Source: Thauera sp. K11 (GTDB taxonomy: Bacteria; Pseudomonadota; Gammaproteobacteria; Burkholderiales; Rhodocyclaceae). Taken from it: a stretch of 64,000 nucleotides of DNA. The DNA is taken from positions 1,922,001-1,986,000 of the forward strand of contig NZ_CP023439.1 of NCBI RefSeq assembly GCF_002354895.1. The letters run 5' to 3'. How positions within the stretch are numbered: the first letter of the stretch is position 1; the number at the start of each line of letters is the position of its first letter. The position numbers and the translations under genes are program-made. Shown piece after piece: positions 26,883 to 36,443 of the stretch. The notes beneath the pieces are model-generated. The model was not told the origin of the DNA and made no database searches. It worked only from the letters and a program-made list of their open reading frames with translations.

Positions 26883-27623
26883 ATGCTCGCGATCATCGGC
26901 GGCAGCGGCTTGACCCAGCTCTCGAACATGGCGGTGATCCGTCGCGAAGTGGCGCGCACCCCTTACGGCGAGCCTTCGGGCGCACTGATGTACGGCACGA
27001 TGTGCAACGAACCGGTCGTCTTCCTCGCACGCCACGGCTACGGCCACACGATCCCGCCGCATCTGGTGAACTACCGCGCCAACCTCTGGGCGCTGAAGCA
27101 GGCCAAGGCCAATGCCATCATCTCGGTCGCGTCGGTCGGCAGCATCCGCTCCGACTTTCCGCCGGGGACGCTCGTCGTGCCGCACCAGATCATCGACTAC
27201 ACCTGGGGCCGCAAGAGCACCTATTTCGAGGGCGGGGAGGGCCTCGTCAAGCACATCGATTTCACCCATCCCTACGACGAAGCGCTGCGCCAGCGCCTGA
27301 TCGCGGCCGCGCATGCAGCGGACGACAGCGCCCACGACGGCGCGGTATACGCCGCCACCCAGGGCCCGCGCCTCGAAACCAAGGCCGAGATCGACCGCCT
27401 GGAGCGCGATGGCGCCGACGTGGTGGGCATGACCGGCATGCCCGAGGCGTCGCTCGCCAGGGAACTGGAAATTCCCTACGCCGCGATCAACGTCGTCGCA
27501 AACTACGCCGCCGGCCGGGTCAGCAGCGAGCGGGGCATCCATTTCGGCGACATCGAGAAGGTACTGCAGGGGTCGATGCTGCGGGTGCGGCACCTGCTGG
27601 AACATCTTTGCCGGGTGTGCTGA
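26883..27623 (+). CDS. S-methyl-5'-thioinosine/thioadenosine phosphorylase
   Basis: 246 aa PNP/MTAP-family phosphorylase. It shows the phosphate-binding GGSG near the N-terminus, RHGYGH and the family motif TQGPRLETKAEI. In human MTAP two aspartates in the motif TDYD bind the adenine; here the matching segment reads VANYAAG, with Asn and Ala in their place. This favours a 6-oxopurine such as methylthioinosine, as in the Pseudomonas MTIP enzyme (inference from motif alignment by eye). It would recycle the methylthio nucleoside from polyamine or homoserine-lactone synthesis. Convergent with the next gene. Confidence 0.85.
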   Translation: MLAIIGGSGLTQLSNMAVIRREVARTPYGEPSGALMYGTMCNEPVVFLARHGYGHTIPPHLVNYRANLWALKQAKANAIISVASVGSIRSDFPPGTLVVPHQIIDYTWGRKSTYFEGGEGLVKHIDFTHPYDEALRQRLIAAAHAADDSAHDGAVYAATQGPRLETKAEIDRLERDGADVVGMTGMPEASLARELEIPYAAINVVANYAAGRVSSERGIHFGDIEKVLQGSMLRVRHLLEHLCRVC

Positions 27624-27644
27624 ACGGCATCACCGCCGGCTACG

Positions 27645-28058
27645 TTACCGGTGCGAGGCGTGCCAATCGAGCCCGAACATCCGGTTCATCAACCGCGCAA
27701 TGCCGCCGCCCGGATCGTACCCCGTGGTGAGGAGCGAAAAACGGGAATACTTGGTGCCCGAAATCAGCAGCTTGATTTGCGTGGTGAATGCCGCCGCGGC
27801 CTCGAATTGCGGATGCCAGCTGCCATCGGCGAAAACCAGGTCGATGCCGGCCTCGTCCGAGAACAGTTCCTCGGTGCCACGATAGATCATCACGATTTCC
27901 CTGGTGGTTTCGTTCGCATAGGCAACGCCAAAGAAACCCGAGGCATCGGGCAACGGCTTGCCGAGCATGGTCCAGTCGCCGACGGTTTGCGGCGGGGTAT
28001 CCAGACAGGCGGCATCGGACAGGATGGCGAGTTGCGCATCGCGGCTCTGGGTGCTCAT
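27645..28058 (-). CDS. Lipase (class 3)-like protein, truncated and probably inactive
   Basis: 137 aa. The segment ILSDAACLDTPPQTV...GFFGVAYANETTREIVMIYRGTEE is the typical beginning of class 3 lipase/Mbeg1-like alpha-beta hydrolases. Where these enzymes have the nucleophile elbow GHSLGG followed by a helix, this protein reads GYDPGGGIARLMNRMFGLD and then ends, so the catalytic serine, aspartate and histidine are all absent. The ATG at 28058 has a good RBS (GGAAAGAAGC). I read it as a decayed or domain-truncated lipase that could still be translated. It lies convergent to the phosphorylase gene with a 21 bp gap. Confidence 0.55.
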   Translation of the reverse strand: MSTQSRDAQLAILSDAACLDTPPQTVGDWTMLGKPLPDASGFFGVAYANETTREIVMIYRGTEELFSDEAGIDLVFADGSWHPQFEAAAAFTTQIKLLISGTKYSRFSLLTTGYDPGGGIARLMNRMFGLDWHASHR

Positions 28059-28281
28059 GCTTCTTTCCGTATTTGGTCTGACTTGATCGACGTCTGACGG
28101 AATATGAAGCTGAATCCGGTTTCCGGTGTTTTGCTTCCAGGCCCAAAATCTTTGATCTCGGAGTTCGGACATCCCGATCGCGCACCGGCATGGCACCCGC
28201 GCGATACGGGTGATGCCTTTCCAGGCATGCTGTGAAACGCCGCCGGGCGTGGCCGGGTAGCATGCTGCAATGCAGCGCTGC

Positions 28282-28287
28282 TAGAAT
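28282..28287 (+). promoter_or_regulatory. Candidate -10 for the UPF0114 gene
   Basis: TAGAAT about 30 bp upstream of the start codon; no good -35 is visible. The 259 bp between 28059 and 28317 otherwise holds no gene that I can support. Confidence 0.3.
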
Positions 28288-28317
28288 CCGGCGCTCTGAA
28301 ACAGCCGAACCCTGTCA

Positions 28318-28824
28318 ATGAAACGTATCGAAACCGGATTCGAACACCTGCTTTTTTCCAGCCGCTGGCTGATGGCCCCCGTCTATTTCGGCCTGGTGCT
28401 GGCGATGGTCGTCCTGCTGGTGAAGTTCGGCAAGGAGGTGTGGGGCCTGTTCGCCCACATCATGACCGCGAGCGGCGGCGAACTGATCATCGGCGTGCTG
28501 TCGCTGGTGGACATCGCGCTGATCATGAACCTGCTGCTCATCATCATGTTCAGCGGCTACGAGAACTTCGTGTCGAAGATGGAGGACCTGCATAACCACC
28601 AGGACCGGCCCGACTGGATGGGGCACATCGGCTTTTCGGACCTCAAGATCAAGCTGATCGGCTCGATCGTGGCGATTTCGGGTATCGAGCTGCTGAAGGC
28701 ATTCATGAACGTCACCAACCTCACCAACCAGCACCTGGGCTGGATGGTGGGCATCCACATCACCTTCCTGTTCTCCGGCCTGCTCTATGCGGCAATGGAC
28801 CGCATCTCCGGCAAGGGGCACTGA
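28318..28824 (+). CDS. UPF0114 (YqhA-like) inner-membrane protein
   Basis: 168 aa. Begins with the characteristic FEHLLFSSRWLMAPVYFGL and has about four membrane helices (about 15-38, 55-80, 108-130 and 140-160) separated by a soluble loop with NFVSKMEDL. The family's function is not established; YqhA-type proteins are annotated only as membrane proteins. It is a single gene, convergent with glnD 12 bp away. Confidence 0.88.
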   Translation: MKRIETGFEHLLFSSRWLMAPVYFGLVLAMVVLLVKFGKEVWGLFAHIMTASGGELIIGVLSLVDIALIMNLLLIIMFSGYENFVSKMEDLHNHQDRPDWMGHIGFSDLKIKLIGSIVAISGIELLKAFMNVTNLTNQHLGWMVGIHITFLFSGLLYAAMDRISGKGH

Positions 28825-28836
28825 CGGCCGCGGCCG

Positions 28837-31419
28837 CTAGACCTGCAGGCGGTCGAGGATCTCGCGCTCGACCTTCAGCAACTGGGCGTCCTGCGACAGG
28901 CCACCGCCGGAGAGCAGGAAAGTGTCCTCGACGCGCTCGCCGAGCGTATCGATCCGCGCGGTATGCAGGCGTATGCCGTGGCTGGCGAGTACCTCGGCGA
29001 CGTCGAACAGCAGGCCGGGACGGTCTGCGGCGGTCAGTGAAAGGACGTAGTGCCGGCCGGCCTCGTCCGCGCGCAGGCTGACCTCGGGGGTGATCGGGAA
29101 ATGCTTGACCTGGCGCGACAGGCGGCCGCGCGCCGGGCGTTCGGGGGCGCCGGGGTGCTCCAGCCGCTCGGTCAGCTCATGCTCGATCAGCATGATGATG
29201 TCGCGGTAGGGCATGTCGTGCCCGGGGTCCTGGAGCACGAAGCTGTCCAGCGCGTAGCCGTGCCGGGTGGTGTGGACCTTGGCGTCCAGGATGGTGAAAC
29301 CCATGCGGCCGAAAAAGCCGGTCAGGCGTACGAACAGGTCTTTCTGGTCGGGAACGTAGACCATCACCTGGATGCCGGTCTCGTCGCCGACCACGCGCGC
29401 CTTGACGACCGGCTCGTCGGAATCGGGACGGTGGTACAGCACGCGCGCATGCCAGGCGATCTCGTCGGGCGTCAGGCGCATGAAGTAGACGGCGTCGAGC
29501 TGCGACCAGAAGGCATCCTCCACCCCGGGCCGCAGGCCGTGATAGCGCAGCAGGCGGCGGGCGTCTTCCTGCCGGTCGTCCAGGCCCAGGGCCTCCACCG
29601 GCGTGGCGCCGCGCAGCAGGCGCTGGGTGGCGAAGAACAGATCCTCCAGCAGGCGGCCCTTCCAGCCGTTCCACACCTTGGGGCTGGTGCCGCGGATGTC
29701 CGCATGGGTCAGCAGGTACAGCGCGGTCAGACGGCGCTCGTCGCCGACGATGGCGGCAAAGCGGCGGATCACCTCGGGGTCGGAGGTGTCTTCCTTCTGC
29801 GCGAACTGCGACATGGTCAGGTGGTGCTCGACCAGCCAGACCACGAGCCCGCCATCCTCGGCCGGCAGGGCGTGCTGCGTGCAGAACTCGCGTGCATCCT
29901 CCATCCCGAGGCGGGAGTGGTCCCCGCCACGGCCCTTGGCGATGTCGTGGAACAGCGCCGCCAGGTACAGCAGCCAATGCCGCGGGAGGCCGAGGATCAG
30001 GCGCGACATCAGCGGGTATTCGTGCGCGTGCTCACCCATGGTGAAGCGGCGCACGTTGCGAAGCACCATCAGGATGTGCTGATCCACCGTATAGACGTGG
30101 AAGAGGTCGTGCTGCATCTGGCCGACGATCTTGCGCCAGGCCGGCAGGTAGCGCGACAGGATGCCGTACTGGTTCATGCGCCTGAACGCATGCACGATGC
30201 CGCGCTTCTGCTGCACGATCTGCATGAACAGCGCCTTGTGCGCGGGGTCGGCGCGGAACTCGGCATTGATGCGGTTCCGGTTCAGCCACAGCGCGCGCAG
30301 CGTGCGGGCGGTCATCCCTTTCAGTTCGGAACGCTGCTGCAGGATCAGGAAACATTCGAGCAGCGCCGCCGGATGGCGCTCGAAGACGTCCTCATGCCGG
30401 ATGTCCAGCAGTTCGCGCACGGCCTGGAAGCGGTCACTGATGACGATCGCCGCGCCGCGGTCGGGAAAGATCACGCTGCCGTAGTTCTGCAGCAGGATGG
30501 TGTTGAGCTGCGTCACCATCTTGGCCGTCAGGTAGTAGCGCTGCATGAACGCTTCGGAGGCGCGCTTGCTGCCGCCGGCCTCGAAGCCCATGAGCCGCGC
30601 GAGCTTTTCCTGATGGTCGAACAGGACGCGATCCTCGGCGCGCCCGGTGAGGTAGTGCAGGCGGATGCGCACGTGCTGCAGGAAGCGCTCGATGTTGCGC
30701 AGGTCGCTCGCCTCGCCGCCGGTGATCAGCCGGTGGCGGGCAAGGTCGCGCCAGTTGCTGCCCAGCCTCGCGGCGCGCGCGATCCAGCCCAGCATCTGCA
30801 GGTCGCGCAGGCCGCCGGGGCTCTCCTTGCAGTTGGGTTCGAGCGCATAGGGCGTGTCGTTGAAGCGCGCGTAGCGCTGCTCCTGCTCGAGCCGCTTCGC
30901 CTTGAAGAAGGCGCGCGGGTCCATGGCCTTGTCGTAGCGGCGGGCCAGTTCGTCGAAAAGGCTCCGGTCGCCGGTCACCAGCCGTGCCTCGAGCAGATTG
31001 GTCTGCACCGTGATGTCCGAGGCCGACGCCTCCAGGCAGTCGTCGATCGTGCGCGCCGAATGCCCGATCTCCAGGCCGATGTCCCACAGCGCGCCCACCA
31101 GCGACGACAGTTTCACCCGCAGTGCCTCGTCCGGCGCCGCCGGCAGCAGGAACAACAGGTCGACGTCGGAATGCGGGAACAGCTCGCCGCGCCCGTAGCC
31201 GCCCACGGCGACGAGGGCCGCATCCGCCGGCATGCCGCAGGCGGACCACAGGCGCACGACCATCCGGTCGACGAGCCGTGCGCGCCCTTCGAGCAGCACC
31301 TTGGTGCGCGGCTGGGCCTCGTAGGCCGCGCGCAGCGCTGCCGATTCCGCCGCCAACCCGGTGCGCGCGCGGGCAATGATGTCGTGGAGACCGCCGGAAC
31401 CGTTGTCGGTCACTGCCAT
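28837..31419 (-). CDS. glnD: [Protein-PII] uridylyltransferase/uridylyl-removing enzyme GlnD
   Basis: 860 aa bifunctional nitrogen sensor. The N-terminal nucleotidyltransferase motif is GGYGRGELFPHSDVDLLFL (about 68-86). The central HD domain contains FHDIAKGRGGDHS (about 490-502) and catalyses de-uridylylation. Two C-terminal ACT domains (about 680-760 and 790-855) sense glutamine. It modifies PII proteins according to the glutamine level. Upstream on the same strand is map, 19 bp away, so map-glnD is probably one transcript. Confidence 0.97.
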   Translation of the reverse strand: MAVTDNGSGGLHDIIARARTGLAAESAALRAAYEAQPRTKVLLEGRARLVDRMVVRLWSACGMPADAALVAVGGYGRGELFPHSDVDLLFLLPAAPDEALRVKLSSLVGALWDIGLEIGHSARTIDDCLEASASDITVQTNLLEARLVTGDRSLFDELARRYDKAMDPRAFFKAKRLEQEQRYARFNDTPYALEPNCKESPGGLRDLQMLGWIARAARLGSNWRDLARHRLITGGEASDLRNIERFLQHVRIRLHYLTGRAEDRVLFDHQEKLARLMGFEAGGSKRASEAFMQRYYLTAKMVTQLNTILLQNYGSVIFPDRGAAIVISDRFQAVRELLDIRHEDVFERHPAALLECFLILQQRSELKGMTARTLRALWLNRNRINAEFRADPAHKALFMQIVQQKRGIVHAFRRMNQYGILSRYLPAWRKIVGQMQHDLFHVYTVDQHILMVLRNVRRFTMGEHAHEYPLMSRLILGLPRHWLLYLAALFHDIAKGRGGDHSRLGMEDAREFCTQHALPAEDGGLVVWLVEHHLTMSQFAQKEDTSDPEVIRRFAAIVGDERRLTALYLLTHADIRGTSPKVWNGWKGRLLEDLFFATQRLLRGATPVEALGLDDRQEDARRLLRYHGLRPGVEDAFWSQLDAVYFMRLTPDEIAWHARVLYHRPDSDEPVVKARVVGDETGIQVMVYVPDQKDLFVRLTGFFGRMGFTILDAKVHTTRHGYALDSFVLQDPGHDMPYRDIIMLIEHELTERLEHPGAPERPARGRLSRQVKHFPITPEVSLRADEAGRHYVLSLTAADRPGLLFDVAEVLASHGIRLHTARIDTLGERVEDTFLLSGGGLSQDAQLLKVEREILDRLQV

Positions 31420-31438
31420 ACGGACCTGCGAATCCGCG

Positions 31439-32254
31439 TCAGGCCAGGCGGCCGGCCACCAGCGGCGGGGGAGGGGGCGTTCTTTCGGACACGGTCAGGA
31501 TCTCGACGCCCGTCTCGGTGACCAGCACGGTGTGCTCGAACTGCGCCGACAGGCTGCGGTCCTTGGTGACGATGGTCCAGCCGTCGGGCAGTTCGGAGAT
31601 CGCCGCCTTGCCGGCGTTGATCATCGGCTCGATCGTGAAGATCATCCCCGGCCTGAGTTCCACGCCGGTGCCCGCCTTGCCGTAGTGCAGCACCTGCGGC
31701 TCTTCGTGGAACTTGCGGCCGATGCCGTGGCCGCAGAATTCCCGCACGACCGAGAATCCGTTCCCTTCCGCGTGCTTCTGGATGACCGCGCCGATGTCGC
31801 CGAGGTGGCCGCCCGGCCTGACCGCGGCGATGCCCAGCCACATGCATTCGTAGGTGATCTGCGTGAGGCGCTTGGCGATGATGCTCGCCTCGTTGCCGAC
31901 GATGAAGGTGCGGCTGGTGTCGCCGTGGTATTCGTCCTTGATGACGGTGATGTCGAGATTGACGATGTCGCCCTTCTTCAGCACCTTGTCGCCCGGAATG
32001 CCGTGGCAGACCTGGTGGTTGATCGAGGTGCAGATCGACTTCGGGAACGGCGTATACCCGGGGGGCGCGTAGTTCAGCGGGGCCGGGACGGTCTGCTGCA
32101 CATCGACCATGTAGTCGTGGCACAGGCGGTCGAGCTCGCCGGTGGTCACGCCGGGCTTGACGAACGGTTCGATGTAGTCGAGGACTTCGGCTGCCAGACG
32201 GCAGGCCACCCGCATTCTTTCGATTTCTTCGGGTGTCTTTATGGTGATGCTCAT
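31439..32254 (-). CDS. map: Methionine aminopeptidase type I
   Basis: 271 aa pita-bread metallopeptidase removing initiator methionine. The fold is continuous and the metal-site segments are visible: NLDITVIKDEYHGDTSRTF (two Asp ligands), GHGIGRKFHEEPQVLHYG (His) and FTIEPMIN (Glu), plus a final Glu near the C-terminus. Divergent from rpsB, as in many proteobacteria. An extra C-terminal tail (SERTPPPPPLVAGRLA) is a little longer than in E. coli Map (264 aa). Confidence 0.96.
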   Translation of the reverse strand: MSITIKTPEEIERMRVACRLAAEVLDYIEPFVKPGVTTGELDRLCHDYMVDVQQTVPAPLNYAPPGYTPFPKSICTSINHQVCHGIPGDKVLKKGDIVNLDITVIKDEYHGDTSRTFIVGNEASIIAKRLTQITYECMWLGIAAVRPGGHLGDIGAVIQKHAEGNGFSVVREFCGHGIGRKFHEEPQVLHYGKAGTGVELRPGMIFTIEPMINAGKAAISELPDGWTIVTKDRSLSAQFEHTVLVTETGVEILTVSERTPPPPPLVAGRLA

Positions 32255-32341
32255 GTCGGGGTCGGGGTGCCGATGGTGCTGGATGAAGTAGACAGGCTAT
32301 CGCATGCGCCCCTCCCGGGCAAACCGCGCGCGGCGGGCGCC

Positions 32342-32371
32342 TTGAGTCCTGCAATCCGCACATGCTAATAT
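32342..32371 (+). promoter_or_regulatory. rpsB promoter (-35 TTGAGT, -10 TAATAT)
   Basis: TTGAGT (32342-32347) and TAATAT (32366-32371) with an 18 bp spacer, in the map-rpsB divergent gap. It would give a leader of roughly 115 nt before the rpsB ATG. Confidence 0.65.
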
Positions 32372-32373
32372 TT

Positions 32374-32417
32374 CGGGCTTGTCTGCCAAGGCAGGCAAAA
32401 TCCACACGCCCGACAAT
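32374..32417 (+). promoter_or_regulatory. Structured 5' leader of rpsB
   Basis: Immediately after the predicted start, CGGGC pairs with GCCCG about 30 nt downstream, enclosing an inner hairpin GTCTGCC-aa-GGCAGGC. The position and nested stems suggest an autoregulatory leader for S2, as known for rpsB in other proteobacteria. The sequence shows only the potential stems; control by S2 is inference. Confidence 0.4.
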
Positions 32418-32494
32418 CAAGGGTCCGCTCGACGATGCAGATCGTGGGGCGGCGATGGCGGGCGGCGGTCAAACCCTCGATACTGGAGCAACAC

Positions 32495-33250
32495 ATGTCC
32501 GTCACTATGCGTCAGATGCTCGAAGCGGGCGTCCACTTCGGCCACCAGACCCGTTTCTGGAACCCGCGCATGGCCCCTTACATCTTCGGCCAGCGCAACA
32601 AGATCCACATCGTCAACCTCGAAAAGACGATGGCGAAGTACAACGAGGCGATGAATTTCGTGCGCAAGCTCGCCTCGAACCGCGGCAACATCCTGTTCGT
32701 CAGCACCAAGCGCCAGGCGCGCGAGATCATCTCCGAAGAAGCGCACCGCGCCGGCATGCCCTACGTCGATGAGCGCTGGCTCGGCGGCATGCTGACCAAC
32801 TTCAAGACGGTCAAGCAGTCGATCAAGCGCCTGAAGGAAGTCGAGGCGATGATGGAAGACGGCTCGATCGAGCGCCTGTCCAAGCGCGAGGCGCTGACCG
32901 TGCGCCGCGAACTCGACAAGCTGCAGAAGTCCATCGGCGGCATCAAGGACATGGGCGGCCTGCCGGACGCGCTGTTCGTGATCGACGTCGGCTACCACAA
33001 GATCGCCATCACCGAGGCGCAGAAGCTGGGCATCCCGGTCGTGGCGGTGGTCGATACCAACCACTCGCCGGAAGGCGTTGATTACGTGATCCCGGGCAAC
33101 GACGACTCGTCCCGCGCGATCCGCCTGTATGCGCGCGGCGTGGCCGATGCCGTGCTGGAAGGCCGCAGCCAGGTCCTGCAGGAGATCGTCGCCGCCGGCG
33201 GCGACGAGTTCGTCGAAGTCGAAGAGGAAGGCTCGCAGGAACAGGCTTGA
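32495..33250 (+). CDS. rpsB: 30S ribosomal protein S2
   Basis: 251 aa, normal length. Starts [24 protein letters not shown], the invariant S2 N-terminus, with [19 protein letters not shown] and the Asp-His motif [20 protein letters not shown] later. Essential 30S subunit protein. The start ATG at 32495 follows TACTGGAGCAACAC. tsf is downstream, separated by 129 bp with a strong hairpin. Confidence 0.98.
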   Translation: MSVTMRQMLEAGVHFGHQTRFWNPRMAPYIFGQRNKIHIVNLEKTMAKYNEAMNFVRKLASNRGNILFVSTKRQAREIISEEAHRAGMPYVDERWLGGMLTNFKTVKQSIKRLKEVEAMMEDGSIERLSKREALTVRRELDKLQKSIGGIKDMGGLPDALFVIDVGYHKIAITEAQKLGIPVVAVVDTNHSPEGVDYVIPGNDDSSRAIRLYARGVADAVLEGRSQVLQEIVAAGGDEFVEVEEEGSQEQA

Positions 33251-33254
33251 TGAG

Positions 33255-33287
33255 TCGTGCCCGGCGCCCGCCGGGTGCCGGGCGCGA
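33255..33287 (+). repeat. Strong hairpin between rpsB and tsf
   Basis: TCGTGCCCGGC pairs with GCCGGGCGCGA (11 bp, one G-U) around an 11-nt loop, four bases after the rpsB stop. There is no T run, so it is not a classical terminator; it may attenuate transcription or protect the rpsB mRNA end. Confidence 0.6.
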
Positions 33288-33379
33288 CGATTCCCCGTTC
33301 CTGTCGCCGCACCGGATTCCAGTCGCGGCGGGCGCTTCGTCCGCCGCTTGCAATAGATCGAAGACATTCAGGAGCTAGC

Positions 33380-34276
33380 ATGGCGGAAATCACCGCAAGC
33401 ATGGTCAAGGAACTGCGCGAGAAGACCGACGCGCCCATGATGGAATGCAAGAAGGCGCTGGCCGAAGCGGCCGGCGACATGGGCAAGGCCGAGGAAATCC
33501 TGCGCGTCAAGCTGGGCAACAAGGCGTCGAAGGCCGCCGCCCGCGTCGCTGCCGAAGGCATCGTCGGCATCGACGTGTCGGCCGACGGCAAGCTCGGCTC
33601 GATCATCGAAGTCAACTGCGAAACCGACTTCGTCGCCAAGAACGACGACTTCCTCGCGCTGGTCAAGAACTGCGCCGAACTCGTGTCGGGCAAGAACCCG
33701 GCCGACGTCGCCGCCCTGTCGGCGCTGCCGCTGGGCGAGGGCACCGTCGAATCGACCCGCGCCGCGCTGGTCGGCAAGATCGGCGAGAACATGTCGATCC
33801 GCCGCTTCGTCCGCGTCGAGGCGCAGGGCCGGCTCTGCTCCTACATCCACGGCGGCGCCAGGATCGGCGTGCTGCTGGACCTGGTCGGCGGTGACGAACA
33901 GCTCGGCAAGGACATCGCGATGCACATCGCCGCCTCCAAGCCCAAGGCGCTGGATGCTTCCGGCGTGTCGCAGGACCTGATCGAGGCCGAACGCCGCATC
34001 GCCGTCGAAAAGGCACGCGCCGACAACAAGCCGGAAGCAATGCTGGAAAAGATCGCCGACGGCACCGTGCAGAAGTTCCTCAAGGAAGTGACGCTGCTGG
34101 CCCAGGTCTTCGTCAAGGCCGAGGACGGCAAGCAGACGATCGAACAGTTGCTGAAGGCCAGGGGCGCCTCGGTCGCCGGCTTCACGCTGTACATCGTCGG
34201 CGAAGGCATCGAGAAGAAGGTGACCGACTTCGCCGCGGAAGTGGCCGAGCAGGCCGCCGCCGCGGCCCAGAAGTAA
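33380..34276 (+). CDS. tsf: Elongation factor Ts
   Basis: 298 aa nucleotide-exchange factor for EF-Tu. N-terminal UBA-like motif [32 protein letters not shown], then the TDFVAKND motif that contacts the EF-Tu nucleotide site. The ATG at 33380 follows CAGGAGCTAGC. Next gene pyrH starts 10 bp after the stop. Confidence 0.98.
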   Translation: MAEITASMVKELREKTDAPMMECKKALAEAAGDMGKAEEILRVKLGNKASKAAARVAAEGIVGIDVSADGKLGSIIEVNCETDFVAKNDDFLALVKNCAELVSGKNPADVAALSALPLGEGTVESTRAALVGKIGENMSIRRFVRVEAQGRLCSYIHGGARIGVLLDLVGGDEQLGKDIAMHIAASKPKALDASGVSQDLIEAERRIAVEKARADNKPEAMLEKIADGTVQKFLKEVTLLAQVFVKAEDGKQTIEQLLKARGASVAGFTLYIVGEGIEKKVTDFAAEVAEQAAAAAQK

Positions 34277-34286
34277 GGAGCCCGAC

Positions 34287-35003
34287 GTGTCCGCCGCCGC
34301 CTACAAGCGCATCCTGCTGAAGCTGTCCGGCGAGGCCCTGATGGGCAACGACCCCTATGGCATCAACGAGGAAGTCGTCACCCGCATCGTCACCGAAGTG
34401 GCCGAGATCACCCGTCTCGGCGTGCAGGTGGGCGTGGTGATCGGCGGCGGCAACATCTTTCGCGGCATGAAGGGAGCGGCCTCCGGCATGGATCGCGCCA
34501 CCGCCGACTACATGGGCATGCTGGCCACGGTCATGAACGCGATGGCACTCGCCGACGCCATGCGCCGCATGAGCGTCGAGGCGCGCGTGCAGTCCGCGCT
34601 GCGCATCGACCAGGTCGTCGAGCCCTACATCCGCGGCCGTGCGATCCGGCATCTCGAGGAAGGGCGCGTCGTCATCTTCGCCGCGGGGACCGGCAACCCC
34701 TTCTTCACCACCGACACGGCCGCCGCGCTGCGCGGCGCCGAGATCGGCGCCCAGATCGTGCTGAAGGCCACCAAGGTGGATGGCGTCTACACCGCGGACC
34801 CGAAGAAGGACCCCGAAGCCAAGCGTTATCATCGCATCAGCTTCGACGAGGCGATCGGCCGCAACCTCGCGGTGCTCGATGCGACCGCCTTTGCGCTGTG
34901 CCGCGACCAGAAGCTGCCGATCAACGTGTTTTCGATCTTCAAGCCCGGTGCGCTGAAGCGCGTCGTGATGGGCGAGGACGAAGGCACGCTGGTTCATTCC
35001 TGA
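34287..35003 (+). CDS. pyrH: Uridylate kinase
   Basis: 238 aa hexameric UMP kinase of the amino-acid-kinase fold. [10 protein letters not shown] near the N-terminus, GGGNIFRG (UMP site) and the [15 protein letters not shown] segment are visible. GTG start at 34287 with a TAAGGAG ribosome-binding sequence overlapping the tsf stop. It makes UDP, feeding nucleotide sugars and the UDP-GlcNAc used by the lpx genes downstream. Confidence 0.97.
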   Translation: MSAAAYKRILLKLSGEALMGNDPYGINEEVVTRIVTEVAEITRLGVQVGVVIGGGNIFRGMKGAASGMDRATADYMGMLATVMNAMALADAMRRMSVEARVQSALRIDQVVEPYIRGRAIRHLEEGRVVIFAAGTGNPFFTTDTAAALRGAEIGAQIVLKATKVDGVYTADPKKDPEAKRYHRISFDEAIGRNLAVLDATAFALCRDQKLPINVFSIFKPGALKRVVMGEDEGTLVHS

Positions 35004-35037
35004 AGCCGCCCGTCGAGCCCATTTCGAGGAAGCACGC

Positions 35038-35595
35038 ATGATTTCCGAACTCAAGATGACGACCGAGCAGAAAATGCAGAAGTCGATCGAGGCGCTGAAG
35101 GCGGATCTCGCCAAGGTGCGCACCGGTCGCGCGCATACCGGCCTCCTGGATCACGTGATGGTCGAGTACTACGGCTCGATGGTGCCGGTCAATCAGGTGG
35201 CGAACATCACCCTCATCGATGCGCGCACCATCGGCGTCCAGGCTTGGGAAAAGCAGATGATGGGCAAGATCGAGCGCGCGATCCGCGACAGCGATCTGGG
35301 CCTCAACCCGGCCAACATGGGCGAACTGCTGCGCGTTCCCATGCCTGCTCTGACCGAGGAACGCCGCCGCGACCTCACCAAGGTCGTGCGCCAGGAAGGC
35401 GAAACCGCCAAGGTCGCGGTGCGCAACCTGCGCCGGGATGCCAACCAGCATCTCAAGGACGCGGTGAAGGACAAGACGATCTCCGAGGACGACGAGCGTC
35501 GTGCCCAGGACGACATCCAGAAGTTGACCGACAAGGCCGTGGCCGAGATCGACAAGCTGCTGGCGCAGAAAGAACAGGAACTGATGCAGATCTGA
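35038..35595 (+). CDS. frr: Ribosome recycling factor
   Basis: 185 aa, exactly the usual size. Conserved motifs are [13 protein letters not shown] near residue 28, [23 protein letters not shown] and [13 protein letters not shown]. It splits post-termination ribosomes with EF-G. It is 34 bp after pyrH, in the standard tsf-pyrH-frr order. Confidence 0.98.
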   Translation: MISELKMTTEQKMQKSIEALKADLAKVRTGRAHTGLLDHVMVEYYGSMVPVNQVANITLIDARTIGVQAWEKQMMGKIERAIRDSDLGLNPANMGELLRVPMPALTEERRRDLTKVVRQEGETAKVAVRNLRRDANQHLKDAVKDKTISEDDERRAQDDIQKLTDKAVAEIDKLLAQKEQELMQI

Positions 35596-35642
35596 TCCCT
35601 CCGGATCGGCTGTTCCCATCGGGGCACGCGAGGAGGCGAATC

Positions 35643-36443
35643 GTGGCAAACGCAGGTTTCACCAGCTCGACGCGGGACATTCCGGCGGTGTCTGCCGTCC
35701 CGTCGCACATCGCCATCATCATGGACGGAAACGGCAGGTGGGCACGCAAGCGCTTCCTGCCGCGCGTCGCCGGACACAGCCGCGGCGTGGACGCCCTGCG
35801 CGAAGTCATCCGCGCCTGCATGGATCGCGGGGTCGGCTACCTGACCGTGTTCGCATTCAGTTCCGAGAACTGGCGCCGTCCGGCCGAGGAAGTCTCCTTC
35901 CTGATGCAGCTCTTCATGAGGTCTCTGCAGAAGGAAGTCGAGCGTCTGCACCAGAACGGCATCCGCTTTCGGGTCATCGGCGACCTGTCGCGCTTCGATC
36001 CGGCACTGGTGTCGATGATCCGCGACGCCGAGACCCTGACCGCGGGCAACACCCGCTTCAACCTGACGGTCGCCGCGAATTACGGCGGACGGTGGGAGAT
36101 CCTCGATGCGGTGGCCAAGATGCTGGAGCGCAACCCGGAGCGCCGCTCCGGCTTCACCGAGGATGACTTGGCGGCCGGCCTGGCGACGCATTTCGCACCG
36201 GAACCCGACCTCTTCATCCGTACCGGCGGCGAGAAACGCATCAGCAATTTCCTGCTGTGGCAACTGGCCTACGCGGAACTCTACTTCACCGACACGCTGT
36301 GGCCGGATTTCGGCGCGGAAGCACTCGACAAGGCCATCGCGTCCTACCGGATGCGCGAACGCCGTTTCGGCCGCACCAGCGAACAGTTGAGCGAGCAGGC
36401 ACCGTCGTCCCAGGGAGCGGAACCCGCGGGGCGCCATGCTTAG
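35643..36443 (+). CDS. uppS: Undecaprenyl diphosphate synthase (cis-prenyltransferase)
   Basis: 266 aa. It condenses farnesyl diphosphate with isopentenyl units to make C55-PP, the carrier lipid for peptidoglycan and O-antigen. The signature [13 protein letters not shown] carries the catalytic Asp28; FSSENWRRP and [21 protein letters not shown] complete the active site. I chose the GTG at 35643 because AGGAGG stands 6 bp before it and the N-terminus fits homologues. The last 8 nt overlap cdsA. Confidence 0.96.
   Translation: MANAGFTSSTRDIPAVSAVPSHIAIIMDGNGRWARKRFLPRVAGHSRGVDALREVIRACMDRGVGYLTVFAFSSENWRRPAEEVSFLMQLFMRSLQKEVERLHQNGIRFRVIGDLSRFDPALVSMIRDAETLTAGNTRFNLTVAANYGGRWEILDAVAKMLERNPERRSGFTEDDLAAGLATHFAPEPDLFIRTGGEKRISNFLLWQLAYAELYFTDTLWPDFGAEALDKAIASYRMRERRFGRTSEQLSEQAPSSQGAEPAGRHA

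Noticed and set aside
29050..31521. 823 aa open frame antisense to glnD
   Set aside because: GlnD is complete on the other strand with all domains; the antisense frame has biased His/Gln/Ala/Arg composition and no recognisable domain.
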